Program-made: the position numbers and the translations under genes
Assembly (NCBI RefSeq): GCF_012863495.1
Contig: NZ_JAAVJL010000001.1
Coordinates: forward strand, 2,104,001 to 2,168,000
DNA length: 64,000 nt
Direction: 5' to 3'
DNA from: Pseudanabaena yagii GIHE-NHR1
GTDB taxonomy: Bacteria; Cyanobacteriota; Cyanobacteriia; Pseudanabaenales; Pseudanabaenaceae
Notes under the pieces: generated by a model
Databases searched by the model: none
Told to the model about the DNA's origin: nothing
The model's input: the letters and a program-made list of their open reading frames with translations, nothing else
Part shown: in pieces, positions 8,647-17,042 of the stretch
Layout: every line of letters starts with the position of its first letter
Position numbering within the stretch: the stretch's first letter is position 1

Positions 8647-10140
8647 ATGACCGCGATCGCTACTATTCCTCAAACCGCATCATCACAACCTATTGATTGG
8701 CAAGCGATCGCTAACGCCTTTATTGAGATTGTAGGCGATCGCTATGTTGTCCGTACTCGCGAGGAGTTACTCGCCTATGAATGTGACGGACTGACCAGCT
8801 ACAAACAACAACCTGCGATCGCTGTTTTGCCGAATACTACCGAGGAAGTAGCAGCAGTTGTAAAAATATGCGATCGCTACAAGCTTCCCTTTGTGGCGCG
8901 GGGTTCGGGTACAGGGCTATCAGGGGGCGCGTTACCCTTACCTGAATCAGTACTGATTATTACCTCACGGATGCGGAAGATCTTAGAGGTCGATCTCGAA
9001 AATCAGCGCGTCGTCGTGCAACCGGGGGTAATCAATAACTGGGTGACGCAAGCTGTCAGTGGTGCAGGATTCTACTATGCGCCCGATCCTTCTAGCCAAA
9101 TCATCTGCTCTATCGGTGGTAATGTCGCCGAAAACTCAGGGGGCGTACATTGCTTGAAATATGGGGTGACCACCAATCATGTGCTGGGGGCAAAAATAGT
9201 ATTACCCGATGGCTCAATTAAAGATATCGGCAGCAAAATTCCCGAAAGTCCGGGCTATGATCTCACAGGGCTTTTCGTTGGTTCTGAAGGAACCCTTGGC
9301 ATTACCACCGAAGTTACTCTAAAGATTCTCAAATCGGCGGAATCCATCCAAGTTCTCTTAGCAGACTTCACCACTGTAGAAGCCGCAGGCTCAACTGTGT
9401 CTGACGTGATCAGTGCTGGCATCATTCCGGGGGGCATGGAAATCATGGACAACATGAGTATCAATGCCGTAGAGGATACGGTTGCCACCAATTGCTATCC
9501 CCGTGATGCAGCATCCATTCTCTTAATTGAGATTGATGGCTTAGAGAGTGAAGTTGCTGAAAATGCAAAACGAGTCGAAGCCATTTGTTATCAAAATGGA
9601 GCTAGAAATGTGACTACGGCTAGCGATCCTGAACAAAGGCTCAGACTTTGGAAGGGTAGAAAGGCAGCCTTTGCGGCGATGGGTCGTCTCAGTCCTGACT
9701 ACTATGTGCAGGATGGTGTGATTCCTCGCACCAAGTTGACCTATGTGTTACAAGAGATTGCCAGACTGAGTGAAGAATATGGCTATTACGTTGCCAATGT
9801 CTTCCATGCAGGAGATGGGAACCTCCACCCATTAATTTTGTATAACAATGCCGAAGCTGGTGCTTTAGAAACCGTAGAAAAACTAGGCGGTGAGATCCTC
9901 AAACTCTGTGTGCGCGTAGGTGGCAGCATTTCGGGCGAACATGGCATCGGTGCGGATAAGAAATGCTATATGCCAGAGATGTTTAGCGAGTCAGACTTAG
10001 AAACGATGCAATGGGTGCGTGAGGCATTTGACCCACAAGGGATTGCTAATCCCACCAAAATTTTGCCAACTCCGCGCACCTGTGGAGAAGGCGCAAACCC
10101 GAATCATGATGCTAAGTATAAATTAGTTGATCGTTTCTAA
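8647..10140 (+). CDS. glcD: Glycolate oxidase/dehydrogenase subunit GlcD (FAD-linked)
   Basis: This 497-aa FAD-linked oxidase oxidises glycolate to glyoxylate in the photorespiratory pathway. The FAD-binding PP-loop region reads ARGSGTGLSGGALP (about residue 85), and SQIICSIGGNVAENSGG continues the FAD domain. The C-terminal substrate domain contains NVFHAGDGNLHPL and SGEHGIG, both family hallmarks. The length is normal. A lactate-type FAD dehydrogenase is the main alternative. A stem-loop with a T-run follows the stop directly. Confidence 0.92.
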   Translation: MTAIATIPQTASSQPIDWQAIANAFIEIVGDRYVVRTREELLAYECDGLTSYKQQPAIAVLPNTTEEVAAVVKICDRYKLPFVARGSGTGLSGGALPLPESVLIITSRMRKILEVDLENQRVVVQPGVINNWVTQAVSGAGFYYAPDPSSQIICSIGGNVAENSGGVHCLKYGVTTNHVLGAKIVLPDGSIKDIGSKIPESPGYDLTGLFVGSEGTLGITTEVTLKILKSAESIQVLLADFTTVEAAGSTVSDVISAGIIPGGMEIMDNMSINAVEDTVATNCYPRDAASILLIEIDGLESEVAENAKRVEAICYQNGARNVTTASDPEQRLRLWKGRKAAFAAMGRLSPDYYVQDGVIPRTKLTYVLQEIARLSEEYGYYVANVFHAGDGNLHPLILYNNAEAGALETVEKLGGEILKLCVRVGGSISGEHGIGADKKCYMPEMFSESDLETMQWVREAFDPQGIANPTKILPTPRTCGEGANPNHDAKYKLVDRF

Positions 10141-10185
10141 AACATAGAGATGCTCTCGAAGGCGTGGAAATATCTCTATGTTTTT
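10138..10185 (+). terminator. Intrinsic terminator after glcD
   Basis: Arms AAACATAGAGAT and ATCTCTATGTTT enclose about 20 nt and end in TTTTT. The stem begins at the glcD stop codon. Confidence 0.7.
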
Positions 10186-10201
10186 AAAAGCGCTATATAG
10201 C

Positions 10202-10256
10202 AAAACCCCAATAAGTAAAGGCGTTACGAAGTAACGCCTTTACTTATTGGGGTTTT
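10202..10256. repeat. Perfect 26-bp palindrome with GAA triloop
   Basis: Two perfect 26-bp arms (from AAAACCCCAATAAG) enclose the loop GAA closed by C-G. It is the longest of the three-base-loop hairpins in the window. Confidence 0.85.
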
Positions 10257-10277
10257 ATTTCGGGATAATTTGAAACG

Positions 10278-10320
10278 TTTTTTGAGAGAGGGGTTGCTAC
10301 GCAACCCCTCTCTCAAAAAA
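10278..10320. repeat. Perfect 20-bp palindrome with TAC triloop
   Basis: The arms TTTTTTGAGAGAGGGGTTGC and complement enclose TAC (GTA on the minus strand). It is preceded by GGATAATTTGAAACG, a tag that recurs beside similar hairpins at 15661 and 37265. Confidence 0.85.
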
Positions 10321-10368
10321 CAAAAGTAAAAGCCTTGCTTAGCAAGGCTTTTACTTTTGTTTTTTTTA
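10321..10368 (+). terminator. 18-bp hairpin with TTA loop and T-run
   Basis: The perfect arms CAAAAGTAAAAGCCTTGC and complement enclose TTA and are followed by a run of Ts. It abuts the previous palindrome. The AAAGCCTTGC-NTA-GCAAGGCTTT core recurs at 15586, 37178, 37314 and 38142. Confidence 0.75.
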
Positions 10369-10465
10369 AATTTGCCAACTTAACCCGAACTGGCGTTATA
10401 AAAATGAAAGTATCTTCGATACGCGATAATGAAAACATTGTCATCATTACAGGGTAGCAGTTGCC

Positions 10466-13400
10466 ATGAGTCAGCAATCTAGAGCCAAGTCCCTTAACAG
10501 CAAGAGAAATTACTTACACAACTTTCTTGCAGTCTCCATGATTACGACTACTTGCCTTTTGCCGTCGGTAATGATTGCGGCATCACCAACGATCGCCCAA
10601 ACAGCAACAACTCAAACAATTCAAAATGGGGAGTCCCGTAGTTTTCCGATCACTTTGCAGTCTGGGCAGTTTGTGAGGATTCTGGTACAACAGCAGGGAA
10701 TTGATCTAGTAGTGACGCTACTCAGCCCAGATGGGAAAGACATCGCTACTTCCGATAGTCCTAATGAAGATGAAGGTACAGAGGTGATCTCCGCGATCGC
10801 GAAGGTTTCAGGGGAATATAAACTAGTTATCAAGACTTTAGATCCGAAATCATCGGGGAAATTTAGCTTTACGATTGAGGACTTACGCACTGCCACCGAT
10901 GCGGATCGTAAATATATTGTGGCGGAAGTTGCTTTTATGGAAGCGACAAAAATTAGTGATGGGGATAATGAGAAGAAACAACAGGCGATCGCTAAATTTC
11001 TCGAAGCGTTACCTGTATTTAAAGCTATGGGGCGAACCTATTGGGAAGCACTTACACTGAAAACAGTTGGTGATATTTATAGTGATTTAGAGAAATATTC
11101 CGAATCCCTGAACTATCGCCAGCAAAGCCTAACACCTTTTAAGCAACTGGGGGATCTCAAACAATTAGGAAGAATACTCAATAATATTGGCAAAACCTAC
11201 GAAAAACTTGGAGACTTTCGCAGTGCGATCGCCTTTTATGAACAGGCAAGAACTGCGCGTAAATCCATTCGCGATCCTTGGGGTGAAGGGGTAACTTTGA
11301 ATAATCTTGGCTATGCCTACGATACACTTGGGCAACCGAAGGAGGCTTTAGCCTTTTATGAACAGGCTCTAAATATTTGGCGAGAACAAGGAAATCGTAA
11401 GGAGGAAGGGAATACTCTCCGCAATGTCGGGGCAGTCTATCGAAAGCTCAGCGACTATGCCAAGGCGCTCCAGTTCTATCAACAAGCCTTAGCAATTAAT
11501 CAAGAAATTGGCGATCGTTCCAATGAAGGCAGGACTCTCAATAGTATTGGACTACTCTATAACAACTTAGCTCAACCCAACAAAGCACTAGATTTTTTAC
11601 GTCGGTCATTGGCGATCGCCAAGCAAAGAAAAGATCTACGCGCTCAATCATCAATTCTCAGTAATATCGGTCTCGCCTATCGCCGCCTCAAGGAAATTGA
11701 CAAAGCCTTAGAATCATACTTCCAAGCTTTTCAATTAGCCTTAGATACAGGCGATCTCGGCTCCCAGTCTGTCACCCTCAATAACCTTGCTTCGATCGCT
11801 ATCGATCAAAAAAAGTATGCCGAAGCGATGGATTTCCTCCAAAAAGCTCTAGTAGTGGTCAGAAAAGTCGGCGATCGCGTCACTGAAGCCACAATTCTCA
11901 ATAATATTGGTCTAGTTTCCAAATACCAAGGCAAGCCCAACCAAGCCTTCGCCACCTATCAGCAATCCTTACAATTGGATCGCCAAACAGGAAATCGGCG
12001 TGGTGAAAGTATTGCCCTTGGGAATATGGGTGGTTTAATGGCAGAGCAGGGACGCATGGAATTTGCCATTTATTTCTATAAGCTGTCGGTAAATGTCCGT
12101 GAGTCAATTCGTAAAGATATTCGGAGTCTCTCCCGTGAAGATCAGAACGCATTTAAACAGTCCGTGTCTGACATCTATCGAGGTCTAGCAAGTATGCTGT
12201 TAGAACAAGGTCGAGTCATGGAAGCCTTACAGGTACTAGATCTGCTTAAAGTCCAAGAATTGCAAGACTATCTCCAAGATGTTAAGGGCAATGACATCAC
12301 CGCTCAGGGAATCGAACTATTGCCACAGGAACAGACTCTATCTAAACTAATTTCTGAAGTTGAATCCCAAGCCAATAGTTTTAATAATGAATTGGACTCA
12401 CTGCGTAAGCTGCCCAATCCCAATGACACCCAACAAGCAAGAATTGCGGAAATCAGCAAAATCCAACTAGAGGCTAATCAAAAATTGGTCAGTTTATTTG
12501 ATAGCAATAATGTGCAGACCATCGAGAAAAATCTGCAACAAAATGCGATCGCAGACAACCTCAAACTTAAGGCTTATCTCAGTCTCCAAGAGCGTTTAAA
12601 AAGCCTCATCCAAACCGCCCAGTTTCCCCAAAGGACAGCCTTATTTTATCCCTTGATTTTAGGTGATCGCCTCGAACTCGTTCTATTTATTCCCGATACT
12701 CCCCCCATCCATCGCACAATCAAAATTAGTCAAACTGATTTGCAAAGTGCGATCGCTACTTTTCGCAATGACCTCCAAGATGCCAATTCCTTTGACGTTC
12801 AAGATTCAGGCAAGAAACTTTATGAATGGATGATTAAGCCGATTGCCGCAGATCTGCAAAAACATCAAATCCAAACCATTATCTATGCCCCCGATGGACA
12901 GTTGCGCTATATTCCTCTAGCCGCTCTCTACGATGGCAAGCAATGGTTGATTGAGAATTATGCTATTAATCACATCACGGCAATTAATTTATTCCGCCTC
13001 GGTTCGCAAACTGCCTTCAAGCCCAATGTAATTGCGGCTGCCTTTAGTCAAGGCAAGTATGAGTTTAATGTCGGCGAACAAAAATTTGCATTCACAGGCT
13101 TACCCTTTGCGGGTAAGGAAGTTGAAAATTTAGGCGCAATTATTCCTAATACGACCAAGTTATTTAACTCATCGTTTCAACGCAATGAAATCATCGAACC
13201 CAAACGCAATTACAACATTATCCATCTCGCTACCCATGCAGCATTTGTCAGTGGCAAACCCGAAGAATCCTTTATTCTCCTCGGCAATGGCGATCGCCTC
13301 AGTCTCCGCGAAATCCAAAATCTGAAAATGCCTGCGGTGGATTTAGTGGTATTAAGCGCTTGCCAAACGGCTCTAGGCGGCGTAGTGGGCGGCGGCGAAG

Positions 13401-13648
13401 AGATTTTGGGCTTTGGGTATCAAATGCAAAGAACGGGGGCAAAAGCCGCGATCGCATCATTGTGGACTGTCTCCGATGGCGGTACTCAAGCCCTGATGGA
13501 TATTTTTTATGGGGAATTACAAAAGGAGCAGTTTTCTAAAGTGGAGAGCTTGCGTCAAGCGCAACTATCTTTGATTCGCAATCCCAAATCTGAATTCAAA
13601 CATCCCTATTATTGGTCAGCCTTTATTCTGATTGGCAATGGATTTTAA
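10466..13648 (+). CDS. Secreted PPC-TPR-CHAT domain protein
   Basis: This 1060-aa protein begins with a signal peptide ending near SPTIAQ (residue 45). A PPC (pre-peptidase C-terminal) beta-sandwich follows at about 55-135, with SFPITLQSGQFVRILV and GEYKLVI. At least ten TPR units fill about 170-570 (NNIGKTYEKLGDFRSAIAFY type). A coiled segment and a C-terminal CHAT domain (about 780-1060) complete it. The caspase-like dyad is visible as the His of HLATHA (about 921) and the Cys of LSACQTALGG (about 965). CHAT proteins of this layout are common in cyanobacteria and are caspase-like proteases. Export plus a peptidase-associated domain suggests extracytoplasmic action. The target is unknown. 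Confidence 0.9.
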   Translation: MSQQSRAKSLNSKRNYLHNFLAVSMITTTCLLPSVMIAASPTIAQTATTQTIQNGESRSFPITLQSGQFVRILVQQQGIDLVVTLLSPDGKDIATSDSPNEDEGTEVISAIAKVSGEYKLVIKTLDPKSSGKFSFTIEDLRTATDADRKYIVAEVAFMEATKISDGDNEKKQQAIAKFLEALPVFKAMGRTYWEALTLKTVGDIYSDLEKYSESLNYRQQSLTPFKQLGDLKQLGRILNNIGKTYEKLGDFRSAIAFYEQARTARKSIRDPWGEGVTLNNLGYAYDTLGQPKEALAFYEQALNIWREQGNRKEEGNTLRNVGAVYRKLSDYAKALQFYQQALAINQEIGDRSNEGRTLNSIGLLYNNLAQPNKALDFLRRSLAIAKQRKDLRAQSSILSNIGLAYRRLKEIDKALESYFQAFQLALDTGDLGSQSVTLNNLASIAIDQKKYAEAMDFLQKALVVVRKVGDRVTEATILNNIGLVSKYQGKPNQAFATYQQSLQLDRQTGNRRGESIALGNMGGLMAEQGRMEFAIYFYKLSVNVRESIRKDIRSLSREDQNAFKQSVSDIYRGLASMLLEQGRVMEALQVLDLLKVQELQDYLQDVKGNDITAQGIELLPQEQTLSKLISEVESQANSFNNELDSLRKLPNPNDTQQARIAEISKIQLEANQKLVSLFDSNNVQTIEKNLQQNAIADNLKLKAYLSLQERLKSLIQTAQFPQRTALFYPLILGDRLELVLFIPDTPPIHRTIKISQTDLQSAIATFRNDLQDANSFDVQDSGKKLYEWMIKPIAADLQKHQIQTIIYAPDGQLRYIPLAALYDGKQWLIENYAINHITAINLFRLGSQTAFKPNVIAAAFSQGKYEFNVGEQKFAFTGLPFAGKEVENLGAIIPNTTKLFNSSFQRNEIIEPKRNYNIIHLATHAAFVSGKPEESFILLGNGDRLSLREIQNLKMPAVDLVVLSACQTALGGVVGGGEEILGFGYQMQRTGAKAAIASLWTVSDGGTQALMDIFYGELQKEQFSKVESLRQAQLSLIRNPKSEFKHPYYWSAFILIGNGF

Positions 13649-13651
13649 GCA

Positions 13652-13688
13652 TAGATTCATCCTCCCGCGTAGCGGGAGGATGAATCTA
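13652..13688. terminator. Bidirectional hairpin between CHAT gene and dusA
   Basis: Perfect 17-bp arms (TAGATTCATCCTCCCGC) enclose GTA. The palindrome covers the last codons and stop of dusA on the minus strand and starts 3 bp after the CHAT gene stop. Confidence 0.8.
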
Positions 13689-14703
13689 AATCCGTAACTG
13701 CTCTAATTGCCTCGCGGATTACCTCCGAACCTGCTCCAACAATGCAGGATTTATCGGTGAGAATGCGTTTCCAAAAGCGGCTACCAGCTTGACCATGAAA
13801 CAGTTGCAACATATGGCGCGTGATTTTATTTAACTTCAATCCCCTACCAGTCCATGCATCGATATAGGGAATCATTGCCTCAGCAACTTCCAATCGATTA
13901 CGAATCGGTGACTCATCATCAAAGAACTCGCGATCGCTAGTTGCAAAGAGATAAGGATTGTCATAGGCAGCGCGACCAATCATCACCGCATCAACGTACT
14001 GCAACTGCTCATGGGCTTGATCTAGGGTCGTAAATCCACCATTAATTTCAATAAATAAATGTGGAAATTCTTGCTTTAATCGATGCACATCGGCATAACG
14101 CAAAGGTGGAATTTCTCGATTATCCTTGGGGCTAAGCCCCTGTAACCATGCCTTTCGCGCATGAACTGAGAAACGCTGACAACCAGCTTCTGAGAGAATG
14201 CGTACAAAATTTTGCATATCCTCATAGCTATCTAAATCATCAACCCCAATCCGATGTTTGACCGATACAGGAATCTGCGTCGCCGCAACCATTGCCTCAA
14301 TACATTTCGCGACTAAGTTGGGATTTTTCATTAAGCAAGCGCCAAAATGTCCACTTTGGACGCGATCGCTTGGGCATCCCACATTCAAATTAATTTCGTC
14401 ATAGCCCATCGCTGCGGCAATCCGCGCACATTCAGCGAGGTCTTGAGGATTGTCGCCGCCCACCTGCAATGCAAGGGGATTTTCCGCAGGCGAGAAGCCT
14501 AAGAGATAGTCCTTATCGCCATGCTTAATTGCGGCACTCGTCACCATTTCCGTATAGAGCAAAGTTCGTCGCGTAATCTGGCGCATGAAATATCGATAAT
14601 GGCGATCGGTGCGATCCATCATGGGCGCAATGCTGATGGGATAGGTAGGATGGCGATCGCCTAATTTCTGTGTAGAAATTGGCATTTCCGATAGGGTAGT
14701 CAT
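13657..14703 (-). CDS. dusA: tRNA-dihydrouridine(20/20a) synthase DusA
   Basis: This 348-aa flavin enzyme reduces uridine 20/20a in the tRNA D-loop using NADPH. Family motifs are SIAPMMDRTDRHYR at the N-terminus, NLNVGCPSDRVQSGHFGACL with the catalytic Cys, VSVKHRIGVDD and INGGFTT. The C-terminus ends SSSRYAGG, and those codons lie entirely within the palindrome at 13652-13688. The tail therefore appears to have been set by that hairpin rather than by family conservation. It is convergent with the CHAT gene. Confidence 0.93.
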   Translation of the reverse strand: MTTLSEMPISTQKLGDRHPTYPISIAPMMDRTDRHYRYFMRQITRRTLLYTEMVTSAAIKHGDKDYLLGFSPAENPLALQVGGDNPQDLAECARIAAAMGYDEINLNVGCPSDRVQSGHFGACLMKNPNLVAKCIEAMVAATQIPVSVKHRIGVDDLDSYEDMQNFVRILSEAGCQRFSVHARKAWLQGLSPKDNREIPPLRYADVHRLKQEFPHLFIEINGGFTTLDQAHEQLQYVDAVMIGRAAYDNPYLFATSDREFFDDESPIRNRLEVAEAMIPYIDAWTGRGLKLNKITRHMLQLFHGQAGSRFWKRILTDKSCIVGAGSEVIREAIRAVTDLDSSSRYAGG

Positions 14704-14770
14704 GGCAAGATCAAAGCGTTATAGTGGCGGCTCACAACGAAGCACTGCTCCTATATAGTACCAAAGCGAA

Positions 14771-14857
14771 TAGCAATCCTAAATGGTTTGTGGAAGCGCA
14801 CCCCGAAGGGGTGCGCTTCCACAAACCCCAAAACCTACAAATGATTTAGGACTGCTA
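14771..14857. repeat. Compound palindrome (TAGCAATCCTAAAT family)
   Basis: An inner perfect 20-bp stem (GGTTTGTGGAAGCGCACCCC) with loop GAA lies inside outer arms TAGCAATCCTAAAT and ATTTAGGACTGCTA. A related but degraded copy is at 16863-16957, and a half copy is at 41433. It lies upstream of dusA and purN, which diverge. Confidence 0.8.
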
Positions 14858-14871
14858 TAGGTTTGGTTTTT

Positions 14872-14905
14872 AATTCATGAAAGTGTGACCACACTTTCAT
14901 GAATT
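14872..14905. repeat. 16-bp palindrome upstream of purN
   Basis: The arms AATTCATGAAAGTGTG and complement are separated by only 2 bp. The spacing would also suit a dimeric regulator site. It lies about 60 bp before the purN start. Confidence 0.6.
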
Positions 14906-14963
14906 GGTATAAACTTGTGTCTGCGTTTTTTGTGTGGATTTGTTTTAGAGGCATCGAAGATTT

Positions 14964-15539
14964 GTGAGCGTAAAGGTGTTAGCCGTATTAGCTTCAGGAA
15001 GTGGCAGTAATTTGGAAGCGATCGCGCAAGCCATCCATGATGGAAAGCTGCAAGCTAAAATTGCTGTCGTGATCTATAACGAACCTGATGCTTTTGCGCG
15101 TCAACGTGCAGAAAAGTTTGGTATTCCTGCGATTCTAGTCAATCATCGCGATTACAAATCTCGCAAAGCTCTCGATCTGGCGATCATCGATATTCTCAAG
15201 CAGTACCATGTCGAGCTAGTAATCATGGCAGGCTGGATGCGAATCGTCACCCAAATTTTAATCGATGCCTTTCCCGAACGAATTCTCAATATTCATCCCA
15301 GTTTGTTACCGAGTTTCAAAGGTATTCATTCGATCGAGCAAGCTTTTAACTATGGGGTGAAAATAACGGGCTGTACGGTGCATTTGCTAAGCCTCGAAGT
15401 CGATAGTGGCAAAATCATCAAACAAGCGGCAGTTCCTGTACTACCTGAAGACTCTCTCGCAGATTTACAAAAACGTATCCAAGTTCAGGAACATATCATT
15501 TATCCAGAAGCGATCGCTGAATATATAAGCACCTTATAG
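14964..15539 (+). CDS. purN: Phosphoribosylglycinamide formyltransferase (purine synthesis)
   Basis: This 191-aa enzyme transfers a formyl group from 10-formyl-THF to GAR in the third step of purine synthesis. The phosphate-binding ASGSGSNLEAI lies at the N-terminus. The catalytic Asn-His pair is in ILNIHPSLLPSF, and the Asp is in LEVDSGKII. The start is GTG at 14964, which is the only start giving a normal N-terminus. The length is typical. It stands alone. Confidence 0.93.
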   Translation: MSVKVLAVLASGSGSNLEAIAQAIHDGKLQAKIAVVIYNEPDAFARQRAEKFGIPAILVNHRDYKSRKALDLAIIDILKQYHVELVIMAGWMRIVTQILIDAFPERILNIHPSLLPSFKGIHSIEQAFNYGVKITGCTVHLLSLEVDSGKIIKQAAVPVLPEDSLADLQKRIQVQEHIIYPEAIAEYISTL

Positions 15540-15585
15540 GTAGCTAACATCAGTTTGGTTTAAGCTAGCAAATTTTAAAAGACCA

Positions 15586-15620
15586 AAAGTAAAAGCCTTG
15601 CATAGCAAGGCTTTTACTTT
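15586..15620. repeat. Hairpin with ATA loop after purN
   Basis: The arms AAAGTAAAAGCCTTGC and complement enclose ATA. The left arm is preceded by AAGCTAGCAAATTTTAAAAG, a tag also seen near 37290. Confidence 0.75.
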
Positions 15621-15656
15621 GATAGAGGGGGGTGCGTAGCACCCCCCTCTATCAAA
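15618..15656. repeat. 18-bp palindrome with GTA loop
   Basis: The perfect arms TTTGATAGAGGGGGGTGC and complement enclose GTA. It overlaps the previous hairpin by 3 bp and is followed by the tag TTTCAAATTATCCTGAACTC. Confidence 0.8.
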
Positions 15657-15728
15657 GACCGTTTCAAATTATCCTGAACTCGCGTTAATTTATCGCGGCA
15701 GCACACTTTAATTGCTGCAAAAGTATTA

Positions 15729-15743
15729 TGATAATGATTATCA
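15729..15743. promoter_or_regulatory. Zur (zinc uptake regulator) box
   Basis: The sequence TGATAATGATTATCA is a perfect 7-1-7 palindrome matching the cyanobacterial Zur operator type. It lies 17 bp before the chosen start of the zinc-binding lipoprotein gene. A Fur-family iron site is possible but less likely, since the gene downstream is a zinc transporter component. Confidence 0.8.
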
Positions 15744-15759
15744 TTTTTATGGTACGCCC

Positions 15760-16830
15760 ATGTTTGCCAAAGCGCCCTTAAAATTAGCCTCAAGATCAAG
15801 TAAAACTGGATTAAGGCTTAAGGCGATCGCACCTTTATTAATAGCGATCGCTACCAGCATCAATGCTTGCACCATCAATACAAGTCCAACTGTCAGCAGT
15901 CCTAGTACCACCACTACCACTGCAAAAAATGAAAGTTTGCCCCTAGTTGTAGCGACTAATTCCGTGATCTGCGACATAGCTAAGCAAATCGCGGGGGAGA
16001 CGATAAATCTCAAATGTCTCATTGAAGCTGGTACTGACCCACACCTTTATCAACCAAAACCTGAAGACCGTAAAGCGATCGACTCTGCGAAGTTAGTTCT
16101 TTATGGTGGTTATGGCTTTGAGCCAAACCTAATCAAACTGATTCAAGCAAGTTCCAATACTGCACCCAAAATTGCGGTGAATGAGATTGCTATACCAACG
16201 CCTCTAATGTCCACTGAAGGACATGACCATGATCATAAGGAAGATCAAAAATCTGCTAAATCTGCAAAGGAAGCTGACCCCCATGTGTGGAACAATGCTC
16301 AAAATGGAATTAAAATTGCTCAAGCAATCAACAAAAATTTAATCACTCTCCGTCCTGATCAAGCAGATACCTACAATAAAAACACCACTAAACTAGTTAA
16401 TGAATTAGGACAAATTGATACTTGGATTAAGGCACAAATTGTGACAATTCCTGAAAGTTCACGCAAACTAGTCACTACTCACGATGCCCTCGGTTATTAT
16501 GCAAAAGCTTATGGAATTCCCATTGAAGGCGCTTTGAATGGTATTAGTACTGAGGAGCAACCTACACCAACCAGAGTTAAAGAACTTGTTGATGTAATTA
16601 AAACCAGTCAGGTTCCCACGATTTTTGCCGAAGTATCAATCAATCCCAAGTTGATTAATGCTGTTGCGAGGGAAGCAAATGTCAAGGTTAGCGATCGCGA
16701 AATTTATGCTGACGGACTAGGTGCAAAGGGTAGTGAAGCAGAAACCTATACTAGGATGCTGATTGCTAATACAAAAACAATTGTCGAGGGATTGGGCGGG
16801 AAATATAATCCCTTTCAATTGCAAAATTAA
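15760..16830 (+). CDS. znuA: Zinc ABC transporter substrate-binding lipoprotein (ZnuA-like)
   Basis: This 356-aa periplasmic metal-binding protein belongs to the cluster A-I family. A lipoprotein signal (LLIAIATSINAC) places the anchoring Cys near residue 37. Metal ligands are visible in GTDPHLYQPKPED, ADPHVWNN and VTTHDALGYYAKAYG, plus the acidic C-terminal DREIYADGLG. A His-rich loop (HDHDHKED) precedes the second ligand, as in zinc-specific members. The open frame extends to a TTG at 15712, but that would run through the Zur box; ATG 15760 is preferred. No znuB/znuC genes are adjacent. Confidence 0.88.
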   Translation: MFAKAPLKLASRSSKTGLRLKAIAPLLIAIATSINACTINTSPTVSSPSTTTTTAKNESLPLVVATNSVICDIAKQIAGETINLKCLIEAGTDPHLYQPKPEDRKAIDSAKLVLYGGYGFEPNLIKLIQASSNTAPKIAVNEIAIPTPLMSTEGHDHDHKEDQKSAKSAKEADPHVWNNAQNGIKIAQAINKNLITLRPDQADTYNKNTTKLVNELGQIDTWIKAQIVTIPESSRKLVTTHDALGYYAKAYGIPIEGALNGISTEEQPTPTRVKELVDVIKTSQVPTIFAEVSINPKLINAVAREANVKVSDREIYADGLGAKGSEAETYTRMLIANTKTIVEGLGGKYNPFQLQN

Positions 16831-16862
16831 TGATTCATCTCTAAAAATAACAAGAACGCATA

Positions 16863-16957
16863 TATAGCAGTCCTAAATCATTTGTAGATTTTTGGGTTTG
16901 TGGAGGATCACCCCTTCGGGTTGCGCCGCCTCCACAAAACATTTAGGATTGCTATAG
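16863..16957. repeat. Compound palindrome, second copy
   Basis: Outer arms TATAGCAGTCCTAAAT and ATTTAGGATTGCTATA flank an imperfect GGTTTGTGGAGG stem with a TTC loop. It is homologous to the element at 14771-14857, with a decayed inner stem. Confidence 0.7.
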
Positions 16958-17042
16958 CACTTTTCAATTAAGCGAGTTACAGAGATTTGTTTTCCCTCTT
17001 TCGGGGGGAAGTGCCCCCTAGAATGGGAAATGCTATATTCAG

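Noticed and set aside
15712-15759. TTG start for the zinc-binding lipoprotein
   Set aside because: It would place the Zur box inside the coding region and spoil the lipoprotein signal.
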